A DNA stretch of 64,000 bases from Gemmatimonadota bacterium. GTDB lineage: Bacteria > Latescibacterota > UBA2968 > UBA8231. The DNA is taken from assembly GCA_018672475.1 (NCBI GenBank), contig JABHFS010000115.1:1-64000 (forward strand). Direction: 5' to 3'. Each line of letters starts with the position of its first letter. Positions within the stretch are counted from its first letter, which is position 1. Shown piece after piece: positions 54,300 to 61,245 of this stretch. The notes beneath the pieces are model-generated. The model saw only the letters and a program-made list of their open reading frames with translations. It did no database searches and was not told the origin of the DNA. The position numbers were made by a program, and so were the translations under genes.

Positions 54300-54554
54300 A
54301 TGGCAGCGCGTAAAGCTAAGCTTATCGGGATCGAGGAAGCCGCCAATCTCTTCGGCAAATCAGTCCATCAAATGCGCCAATACAAGTCGAAAGGCTTGCT
54401 CAAAGTTGCCGATTGCATTGGCAACAAGGATTTGTTCAATATGGCTGAGGTTATACTCCTCAAGCACCTTATCCGGGAGTTGCGAGTCTCTGAAGGGTTA
54501 TCCCTTTCGCAAATATCCCGTCGTCTCGATCAAATGATGGGAAGAGCCGCGTAA
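54300..54554 (+). CDS. Small MerR-like DNA-binding protein
   Basis: 84 residues, ATG preceded by AGGAGG at 8 bases. The N-terminal half reads as a winged-helix MerR-type motif: IGIEEAANLFGKSVHQMRQYKSKGLLKVADCIGNKDLFNMAEVILLKHLI (in separate segments), with the recognition helix around GKSVHQMRQYKSKGLL. The C-terminal helix LSLSQISRRLDQMMG is what dimerises MerR proteins, but a long effector domain is absent. It most likely regulates transcription. It lies ahead of a structured RNA hairpin and convergent with the three-gene unknown operon, which it may regulate (inference). Confidence 0.75.
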   Translation: MAARKAKLIGIEEAANLFGKSVHQMRQYKSKGLLKVADCIGNKDLFNMAEVILLKHLIRELRVSEGLSLSQISRRLDQMMGRAA

Positions 54555-54577
54555 AATATTAGCTATTGTTTTATTGC

Positions 54578-54685
54578 AATAACAAGGGCTGGCAGCATAT
54601 TTCCGACCGCTTGGTGGTCCTCTGAATACCGAGGTGCCCGGGACAAGCAAGACGACATATCCTTCCAGCCCTGTTATTTTTTTTT
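54578..54685 (+). ncRNA. Structured RNA / terminator with long closing stem
   Basis: AATAACAAGGGCTGG (54578-54592) pairs, with one bulged A, with CCAGCCCTGTTATT (54665-54678), followed by nine T in total. The ~72 bases between hold GACC/GGTC and CCTC/GAGG hairpins and a CCCGGG element. This may be the 3' end of the MerR-like mRNA or a separate small RNA. Its 3' arm and U-tract overlap the last codons of the convergent J-domain gene (Lys-Lys-Lys-stop). I could not match it to SRP, 6S or other known RNAs. Confidence 0.5.
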
Positions 54686-55750
54686 CGCCCTATCACAGGC
54701 CTCATTGACGAGACCGAGCACTTCAAGAAAAAAGTCACTAACCCATCTGGGCAACTCAACAACTCGATCGGGATGGAAAGCTGCTGCAAAGCGTCTGCGA
54801 ACTTGGCCCAATTCCTTCTCATCGACCGCAGCACCAATACCGAGTAGGCGTTCGAGATCGAGGTGTCTTAAACCATCTAAGTTTATTTTTAGTTGCCCCG
54901 CCTGGCTTCTTCCTTCCGATAAGGCCAGTCGACTTGCCATTTCCTTGAGTCGCCCATCCAATCTCAGGTATTCTCTGCGTAAATGATCTAAATCGCGCTG
55001 GGTTTCCCCTGTTTGCCGCTGACTCTTGATTCTGGTTTTTCTTTCGCTGCGGAGTTTTTCGCCATTTTCTCTTCCCTCCCGCAATTCCCTCTTTAACCCC
55101 TGCAACTCTAAATCTTGTTCTTTAAATCGTTTATGAACCCTTCCTGCGCGCTCCTCAGTTTGCTCTAACTCTTTTTGTAGTTGCTTGATCTTTTTGCGCT
55201 GTCGTTCGGCCTCTTCACGTAAATGAGCATTCTCTTTATCCTCTTCTGCAGTCGCTAAGGGAGCAACCCCATCGAGCGTATACAAGAATTGGCTAAATAA
55301 CCTGCCGCCACTCGAAATCTTGAAGGCACCATCCACCCGACTCGACGCCAATTCTTCGATCCACTTGTAATGCTTTTTATATCGTCTCTCCAACAGATGT
55401 AAAAAAGCCGCCCTTCGGCCAATTGGCGCGGTTTCCTGGAGTGCCAACCGATAAATTGCCCCCTTGTCCAAAGCTTGGTTGAGAATTAAGTCGGCGGCGG
55501 GTTCCATCTGCAGAGCCTCCCACTGATCTGCCAAGAGTTCACAAGCACCGATCTCAAAGGCCAAAGCTCGTTCTTGCTCGGTATAGATTTGCCCGTCATC
55601 GAGGATGATTTTGGCTATCCACTGATAAAACTCCTCTAGATCTGCCCCGCCTTTAATCCGCTTACCATAGTCGAGATACCGGCGAATTTCCCGCAGTCCT
55701 TGATCCTCGATTAATAAACTAAGCCTTCGATAGCCTTCGATATCGATAAC
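54674..55750 (-). CDS. Coiled-coil protein with C-terminal J domain; start codon non-standard
   Basis: The open frame starts directly after the TGA of the ATPase gene (55751) and runs 358 codons. The first ATG/GTG/TTG is a TTG at 55564, which would omit ~62 residues of coding-quality sequence (IDIEGYRRLSLLIEDQGLRE...). A good AGGGAGG lies 8 bases before an ATC at 55747. Residues ~150-285 are a long charged coiled coil; the last ~60 residues form a J-like domain with the HPD motif (RRRFAAAFHPDRV) needed to stimulate DnaK. The N-terminal third is helical and unidentified. Either an unusual start codon, TGA readthrough giving a fused ATPase, or start at 55564 is needed. Function: a DnaK co-chaperone acting with the ATPase is likely. 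Confidence 0.7.
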   Translation of the reverse strand, partial: VIDIEGYRRLSLLIEDQGLREIRRYLDYGKRIKGGADLEEFYQWIAKIILDDGQIYTEQERALAFEIGACELLADQWEALQMEPAADLILNQALDKGAIYRLALQETAPIGRRAAFLHLLERRYKKHYKWIEELASSRVDGAFKISSGGRLFSQFLYTLDGVAPLATAEEDKENAHLREEAERQRKKIKQLQKELEQTEERAGRVHKRFKEQDLELQGLKRELREGRENGEKLRSERKTRIKSQRQTGETQRDLDHLRREYLRLDGRLKEMASRLALSEGRSQAGQLKINLDGLRHLDLERLLGIGAAVDEKELGQVRRRFAAAFHPDRVVELPRWVSDFFLEVLGLVNEACDRAKKK

Positions 55751-57196
55751 TCAATCCTCCCTACGCCTCTGACGACCGGACATTTGCGCGAGAATAAAAT
55801 CGCGAACAGTACGCCCCCCGACCAAATCGTGGTTATGCCGCATACGCCAAACCTCGAAGGATGCCAATAGATCTTCTTCCGGAATATCAATACCCGCTCG
55901 GTGTGCATAAGACAAGATCATGTGTTGATATTGGTTCTTCTGCGGCAAATCGAGAAAGACCTTTAAAGCGAAACGATCGTCGAGAGCTCTTTCCTCATCG
56001 AGGCGTTGAAGCTGCTGTGGATCATAGAATTCAGGCCGAATAGACTGATTGATTAGGTTGGAGTGCTGGTCGTCCATCTGCATTTGGCCTAACCCCAATG
56101 GCCGTTCCCCTTCGCGGTCTACAAGGTCTTTATAGTTCGATGTCGCATAAAATACTAGATTTTTCGGCCATTCCTCTAAGCCTCCATCTAATACGCGGGA
56201 GAGAAGATGTAGACTGCCATCGCCCCGATCCAAAGAAACATTGTCCAACACGCCAATAAATCGCTGCTTTCGTCCTCGAACCAAGGCAAATATCTGAGAG
56301 AGGTCTTCATAACAGGAAGGAGTGATTTCTAATGCGCGCAGACCACTATCGTAAAATTTGCCGATGATAGCTCTTATAAGCGTCGACTTCCCCCCACCCC
56401 TCGGTCCCCAAACCAATACATTGTGAGATCTTTGCCCGGAGAGAAAATTGCGGGTATTCTCTTCAAGGATTTCAATTCGCGCCTCATTGCCCTCCAACCA
56501 TTCCAACGGGAAGCTCGCGAAGTCTCGGATTGGTTCCAATATGCATTTAGCTCCGTCTTCACCAATTCGAAAACCGGCATAGCGGCGCAAGTCTCCCCGG
56601 CCGTATTCGTAGATAAGACGGCCCATCTGCCCGACGAGATCAGGCCAATCCTGGCCTGAGTAAAACCGCTCTTTTAAATTTTCAACCGCTTCCGGCTCTA
56701 CACCATTGCCGGGCATTTGCCCTACTACAATACCCGCATCAGCTGCTATCGGCTGTAAGTAAAACCCCCATGAGGGTCCTGCCAACACCTCGGCATATTG
56801 CAAATGTCGTCGCATCGACTGGTTTAGCGCTTGAGGAATTTCGCTTGGGAGGACTTGCTCACAATGGGATAGATAGGGATGCGGTGATTCAAACAGGCGA
56901 TTGATTAACACACCGCGCAAATCCGGAACTCCGCCCCCCCACCCCCCCTTAAGAGCCACTGCGAGCAGCGTATCGGCCAGACAATGGTGTTTTGCGATTA
57001 ATTCAGCTTTTTTTGCGCCGTCTTCCTCTCCCTCGCACCATTTCGCAGCACATGCCCGCGCACAATGCAACAAGGAGCGCAATTGATCTAACTCCACTGC
57101 ATCGAGCAAGGGTGCCAAGAGATCCTGATGGTCTATTGTATTGAGCATCGCTTCGGTTTGCATTCCAACCTCGCGAGCCATTCGTCGATTTACCAT
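55751..57196 (-). CDS. DUF815-type AAA+ ATPase
   Basis: 481 residues, start by GAGGTGAA just ahead of ATG. Residues 1-~215 are helical and not recognised. From ~225 the DUF815 domain: LVWGPRGGGKSTLIRAI (Walker A, residues 264-272), RALEITPSCYEDLSQIF, Walker B FIGVLDNVSLDRGDGS with Asp-Asn in place of Asp-Asp, and KNLVFYATSNYKDLV as sensor 1. C-terminal lid helices end RDFILAQMSGRQRRRED. DUF815 proteins are MoxR-like AAA+ enzymes of unknown role. The second acidic residue of Walker B being Asn may weaken hydrolysis. It begins 7 bases after the repeat-protein gene and ends in frame with the J-domain gene. Confidence 0.85.
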   Translation of the reverse strand: MVNRRMAREVGMQTEAMLNTIDHQDLLAPLLDAVELDQLRSLLHCARACAAKWCEGEEDGAKKAELIAKHHCLADTLLAVALKGGWGGGVPDLRGVLINRLFESPHPYLSHCEQVLPSEIPQALNQSMRRHLQYAEVLAGPSWGFYLQPIAADAGIVVGQMPGNGVEPEAVENLKERFYSGQDWPDLVGQMGRLIYEYGRGDLRRYAGFRIGEDGAKCILEPIRDFASFPLEWLEGNEARIEILEENTRNFLSGQRSHNVLVWGPRGGGKSTLIRAIIGKFYDSGLRALEITPSCYEDLSQIFALVRGRKQRFIGVLDNVSLDRGDGSLHLLSRVLDGGLEEWPKNLVFYATSNYKDLVDREGERPLGLGQMQMDDQHSNLINQSIRPEFYDPQQLQRLDEERALDDRFALKVFLDLPQKNQYQHMILSYAHRAGIDIPEEDLLASFEVWRMRHNHDLVGGRTVRDFILAQMSGRQRRRED

Positions 57197-57202
57197 TTCA
57201 CC

Positions 57203-59287
57203 TCAGAACACACGCCAGACGCCGTCCCTACCCCGTTCGACAGACCGCTTAGAGCCCCTGCGCTTCTCGGGAACAATATCACCCGTTTCAGGGTCGCGAA
57301 CCCCGATCACGAATTTACTCGGATCGTCTGAGTCTGGCATGATTTTACGGGGGATCTTACGCAAATTGCCTGCAACGCGAATTTCGACCCGACCCATTTG
57401 GACTCCAAGCTTTTTTTCCTGATCAGTTAACTCTATGTCGCCAGAGTCCGGAGCCTGTTGCTTCGGCTTATTGACATCACTGACTCTTGGGCGTTTTTCT
57501 TTCTCTTCGGCGCGAGAATTGTCGAGAACTTGCTGTTCGATTTTGTCTATTATCTCGGCACTGCGCTGGCGGATTTCTGCGGTCTCATCGGGTGACATAT
57601 CTGGAAAGAGTCGTCGCATTCGAGAATTGACAAATTTTTCGGCTTGATCGCGCGCCTCTTGTATATCGGAGGTCGAATCGAAGAATTCCTGAATCGTCAA
57701 GCCAATCCGCAACATGCGGATCTCTTTGCGGAACGCGGTTTTTTTCCCTACATGGTCGATTAGGCTGACCATACAACGCATATCTGCTGCGGGTTTGACC
57801 CGAATCTCACTTACATCGGAGTTCATGCGCTCGGATATGTCATCAACATCGAGATGCCGCAACTCGTCGAGGAAAGATTCTTCGATAGTCATATTAGCAA
57901 TCTTCTCAACGCCGCGTTTAACAATGTAATTATAGGGGGGCAGCCGAACCGAAATCATGCGAATCTCATGGTCCTGACGCTCCATTACATCAATAACCTT
58001 TTTTAGTAGACCAGCGTCATCAGCTAGCTCACGCTGTACGGCTGCAATCTCATCTGGGTCAAGATCATCTGCTACAACGGTCTGCTTATAGCGAATTAAA
58101 AAAGCCAAAGCATCATCATACCTCGTATCAATTTTGCGCATAGAATCAAAGGTGTGCAGATATCTCGATGATTGTTCGACCGCTTCACGGACCTTGCTCT
58201 CGATTTCTTCCCGTGCTTCACCGGCCGCTAAAGAATTGCGTACTCGCGTATTCGTGAAGGGGGGCAATACCGCGGTCGCGTGGGTGTACCCCGCCGGCGA
58301 CTGTTTGTGAACATCGTGCAACCGCGGCTGTATAATAAATTCACCGGCCTCTTCCTTGGTCAACGTCCCTTCCTCGACCAGCCGCTCAAGTCGCTGAGGA
58401 ATCTTCCTCATCTCATGAGCCAACAGTTGTCCGCCTTTTTTCTCTTCTTGTGCCGACCGTTGCCGAACCTCGTCAGCTTCCACATCCCCCGAACTGATAG
58501 CTTCTTGCAATTCGGAGTTTAGGGCATCTTGGACTGGTTCCAGGCTTGTCGGTTTTTCTTTAGCTGGCTGAACCGGGGGATCCGAGGAAGTTACCGAGCC
58601 TAGGGCATCTTGGAATAGTTCCAGGCTTATCGATTTTTCCTTAGCTGGCTGAACCGGGGGATCGGAGGAAGTTACCGAGCCTAGGGCATCTTGGAATAGT
58701 TCCAGGCTTATCGATTTTTCCTTAGCTGGCTGAACCGGGGGATCGGAAGAAGTGAGGCTCAAATTCCGACCAAACGACCCCGCAATATCAGCGACTCGTG
58801 GTCCACTTACCCCTTCATGTCGTATTTCTTCGATCGAATCCTTAACAATCTGTAATAGATTGAGTTGATCTATTCGGACATTGACTTCATCTAATAACTC
58901 CCTGACACTCCCTCTGCGACTAAAATTGCGCAAAGATTCTGCTCCCCGAGCCTGGATTTTAGCCTCAGTCCATCGCAGTGCTCGCACTCCTTCACCAAAG
59001 GCCTTATTCACTCCATTTTGAATCCCCTGTGTGACATAAGTTTCAGGGTATTTCGCATTGACGACTTCGACTACCTGATGCACATAATTGCGCGCCGCAC
59101 CTGCTAATTCACCTCCAGTCAGCACAGCATACTCTTCCGCAAGAGCGCCCTGAAAGTCTTCAGGAGTTATTAGAACCTCCCCGACTCGCAACCGATCGGC
59201 AATCCGCGACCACATAGTTGCCAATAGCAACCGAGGGATTACAGAGCCTGTGGGCTGTTCTGAGAATGGACGTTTGACTTCAGACAT
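57203..59287 (-). CDS. Unknown 694-aa protein with 27-aa repeats
   Basis: The start ATG at 59287 (MSEVKRPFSEQ) lies downstream of the promoter at 59338-59366; the frame left open to 59347 overlaps that promoter and is rejected. Residues 1-170 are helical (TPEDFQGALAEEYAVLTGGE, VRIDQLNLLQIVKDSIEE). Residues ~180-258 are three tandem copies of a 27-residue unit (SSDPPVQPAKEK... ELFQDALGSVT). The rest is charged and mainly helical with many Glu/Arg pairs, and the C-terminal ~70 residues are basic and end in DGVWRVF. No signal peptide, membrane span or catalytic motif is recognised. It is the first of three genes of one transcript with the ATPase and J-domain protein. Confidence 0.85.
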   Translation of the reverse strand: MSEVKRPFSEQPTGSVIPRLLLATMWSRIADRLRVGEVLITPEDFQGALAEEYAVLTGGELAGAARNYVHQVVEVVNAKYPETYVTQGIQNGVNKAFGEGVRALRWTEAKIQARGAESLRNFSRRGSVRELLDEVNVRIDQLNLLQIVKDSIEEIRHEGVSGPRVADIAGSFGRNLSLTSSDPPVQPAKEKSISLELFQDALGSVTSSDPPVQPAKEKSISLELFQDALGSVTSSDPPVQPAKEKPTSLEPVQDALNSELQEAISSGDVEADEVRQRSAQEEKKGGQLLAHEMRKIPQRLERLVEEGTLTKEEAGEFIIQPRLHDVHKQSPAGYTHATAVLPPFTNTRVRNSLAAGEAREEIESKVREAVEQSSRYLHTFDSMRKIDTRYDDALAFLIRYKQTVVADDLDPDEIAAVQRELADDAGLLKKVIDVMERQDHEIRMISVRLPPYNYIVKRGVEKIANMTIEESFLDELRHLDVDDISERMNSDVSEIRVKPAADMRCMVSLIDHVGKKTAFRKEIRMLRIGLTIQEFFDSTSDIQEARDQAEKFVNSRMRRLFPDMSPDETAEIRQRSAEIIDKIEQQVLDNSRAEEKEKRPRVSDVNKPKQQAPDSGDIELTDQEKKLGVQMGRVEIRVAGNLRKIPRKIMPDSDDPSKFVIGVRDPETGDIVPEKRRGSKRSVERGRDGVWRVF
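58521..58757. repeat. 81-bp tandem repeat, three copies
   Basis: Period 81, starting at 58521, 58602 and 58683. Copies two and three are almost identical (changes only near the end); copy one differs at about ten positions. In frame: 27 residues each, Pro/Lys-rich linker and ELFQDAL helix. Confidence 0.95.
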
Positions 59288-59337
59288 AGCAAGTGGTAGA
59301 AGTATAATAAGGGGGGTTTTTGTTCTTATACAACTCG

Positions 59338-59366
59338 AATAAGGCACCTATCTAGCAGAAAGTCAA
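59338..59366 (-). promoter_or_regulatory. Promoter of three-gene unknown operon
   Basis: Minus strand: TTGACT (59366-59361), 17 bases, CTTATT (59343-59338). Transcription would start ~45 bases before the ATG at 59287. Confidence 0.5.
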
Positions 59367-59476
59367 GTAGGTTCCGCATATTGGCCTTTGGCCCTGGTGC
59401 AGCCTTATTCATTGAGCGAAAAGCCTGCTTGGCTCGTCCACAACTTATAATTTCGCAATATTAAACACCCGCGAAA

Positions 59477-59821
59477 TCAGCCTAGTTTATAAGGAGTTCT
59501 ATCATGTTGCAAGTCGCAAGAGATGAGGGCGAATGAATATTCGCCGCCGTTGATATCCCGGCTTGATTTAAAAGGAAGTTGGGGAGTGAAGGTGATACAG
59601 AAGTAGCAAGCCCCAATAAACGGCCGATCCTCAGACTCTTGCAAAAACGGGTCTGCATCTGGGTCGATCCACCTAAAGCACGGCGCTATATTCCAAGGAG
59701 GAGTTTTACGCTCTTCCAGCCAGGTCTTAAGCCAATCAGTGCGAACATGAGATCTGGGACTGCTCGCCTCCCTCAAGACTATTCCGCATCAGGTCTAAGG
59801 CGCACACCGTAGTTTCGCCAT
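59477..59821 (-). pseudogene. Frame-broken remnant of an unknown small gene
   Basis: A strong ribosome binding site (GGAGGAG, 59830-59824) precedes an ATG at 59821 that opens only eight codons (MAKLRCAP). The next frame continues with CALDLMRNSLEGGEQ, and a third frame carries the bulk of the coding-like sequence to a stop at 59477 (WLKTWLEERKTPPWN, PCFRWIDPDADPFLQ, RPFIGACYFCITFTP). So the gene has at least two frameshifts. I recognise no family. It is next to tRNA-Arg and a frameshifted cold-shock gene, in a stretch that seems to be decaying. Confidence 0.5.
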
Positions 59822-60006
59822 CACTCCTCCGATCGCCGAAACTCCGCGGAGGAATAGAGCTAGGTCCCTTCAGGCTTGATTCGAGCCGACTTAGGCGAGC
59901 GTTTGGCTACAAAATTGGCACAAACACCATAGCCAAAACGAAAACAGGCATTCATAGCGGACTTACTCGCCTCAATAAATACCTGTGCGGGTTCTGCGTA
60001 TGAAAT

Positions 60007-60080
60007 TACCCCCGGGCGGATTCGAACCGCCGACCTCCAGATTAGGAATCTGTTGCTCTATCCTACTGAGCTACGGGAGC
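60007..60080 (-). tRNA. tRNA-Arg (anticodon CCT)
   Basis: On the minus strand GCTCCCG (60080-60074) pairs with CGGGGGT (60014-60008, two G-T wobbles); the D arm is GCTC...GAGC, the anticodon loop TTCCTAA gives CCT, and the T arm is GGCGG-TTCGAAT-CCGCC. The anticodon stem has an A-G mismatch at its outer pair. No CCA is encoded, in contrast to tRNA-Leu. Confidence 0.95.
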
Positions 60081-60083
60081 TAA

Positions 60084-60315
60084 TTATCTTAGGAAACACT
60101 CTATGGAGGGGACTAGTTTAACTTCTTGACACTGAACAGCCATAGGCCCCTTAGGCCCTTCGGCTGTCTCGAATACCACCTCGTATCCCTCTTCAGTACG
60201 GGCTCTTCTTCTCAATCGAAGAAAAGTGAACAAATAAATCATGGCCATCTTCGCCTTGAACAAAGCCACACCCAAGGCTTTCGTTATAAGAGTTTACAGA
60301 GCCATTTGAAGCCAT
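60084..60315 (-). pseudogene. CspA-like cold-shock gene with frameshift
   Basis: From the ATG at 60315: MASNGSVNSYNESLGCGFVQ, GEDGHDLFVHFSSIEKK, then the frame runs to a stop. One extra base after the AAG-AAG pair (~60219) separates it from the frame ARTEEGYEVVFETAEGPKGP, MAVQCQEV, ending at 60084. Joined, the two parts give an 80-residue cold-shock protein. The RNA-binding aromatic motifs are already degraded (VKWFN is VNSYN; KGFGFI is LGCGFV). On the minus strand a 9-bp hairpin TTCTCTGAA/TTCAGAGAA (60358-60327) lies just before the ATG. Pseudogene is most likely; a sequencing error or +1 frameshift remains possible. Confidence 0.8.
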
Positions 60316-60471
60316 TGTCTACTTTGTTCTCTGAAGTCTATTGGGGCATTTCAGAGAATAATATACCGATGAAGATCTTAAGTCAAACGGCAAAAAAAGG
60401 TATGACAAGGCTTCTTCGCAGATTTAGTACGGCGAAAAAAATAAAAATTACCTATTTTATTATTCACCCTG

Positions 60472-60499
60472 TTGACATCAAGATAATCTGTCCTAATTT
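60472..60499 (+). promoter_or_regulatory. Promoter of act operon
   Basis: TTGACA (60472-60477), 16 bases, TAATTT (60494-60499); with 17 bases AATTTA. The actA start is ~85 bases downstream. Weaker than the other promoters but of the same type. Confidence 0.45.
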
Positions 60500-60585
60500 A
60501 CAGACTTGATTTGGCCTTAGGCTTGCTCTTGAACGGGAAGAGTCGAGGCCCCATACCCTTCATAATAACCAGTTGAACTTAAAAC

Positions 60586-61242
60586 ATGGCTCAAGTATTC
60601 CCACGTAGCGCCAATTGGGCTTCGAAGGCCAGTATTCTTGCCGCCCTCCTGATCGTCGCAAGTATTCTGGGAGTCGTTCTCAATATCAACCGTATCGACT
60701 ATGTTAGCATGGTCGGCGTGGCGATTGATCAGCCCGTACATTTCAGCCACAAACACCATGTTACAGGCATGGGCATTGACTGCCGCTATTGCCATACGAC
60801 AGTCGAGGTAAGCGCCTTTGCAGGGGTTCCGCCTACGGAAACTTGCATGACCTGCCATTCACAGATTTGGACGGAAGCTCCAATCCTTGAGCCTGTGCGG
60901 GCAAGTTTCCGCGATAACAAGGCCATTGAGTGGAATCGCGTGCACGACCTTCCCGACTTCGTCTATTTTAACCATAGTATCCACGTCAGCCAGGGCATTG
61001 GTTGTCAATCCTGCCATGGACAAGTGGACCAGATGCCCTTGATGATGAAAGCTCACACCTTGAATATGGAGTGGTGCCTAGATTGTCACCGGGACCCAGC
61101 TCAATTTATCCGGCCTCGCGATCAGGTGTTTAATATGAACTATGAATATCCGGCCAACCAGGAAACCCTGGGTAAGTCGCTCGTCGCAGATTACGACGTG
61201 CAGACCAGCCAACTCACAAACTGCTCAATCTGCCATCGCTAA
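60586..61242 (+). CDS. actA: Alternative complex III subunit A, pentaheme cytochrome c
   Basis: 218 residues. One membrane anchor (residues ~13-35: ASILAALLIVASILGVVL) then a periplasmic part with five CxxCH heme sites: CRYCH, CMTCH, CQSCH, CLDCH and CSICH. Distal histidines lie in FSHKHH and FNHSIHVSQ. ActA carries electrons from quinol, via the complex, to a cytochrome c or a terminal oxidase. It is followed 3 bases later by actB, the standard act operon order. Upstream is a promoter and no ribosome binding site is obvious. Confidence 0.94.
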   Translation: MAQVFPRSANWASKASILAALLIVASILGVVLNINRIDYVSMVGVAIDQPVHFSHKHHVTGMGIDCRYCHTTVEVSAFAGVPPTETCMTCHSQIWTEAPILEPVRASFRDNKAIEWNRVHDLPDFVYFNHSIHVSQGIGCQSCHGQVDQMPLMMKAHTLNMEWCLDCHRDPAQFIRPRDQVFNMNYEYPANQETLGKSLVADYDVQTSQLTNCSICHR

Positions 61243-61245
61243 ATA

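Noticed and set aside
58521-58757. CRISPR-like array
   Set aside because: Direct repeats with no spacers, in frame inside a coding sequence. The same holds for the 60-bp repeats at 1-120.
60007-60080. tRNA-Arg as attachment site of a prophage or island in this window
   Set aside because: No integrase, no phage genes and no duplicate of the tRNA 3' end nearby.
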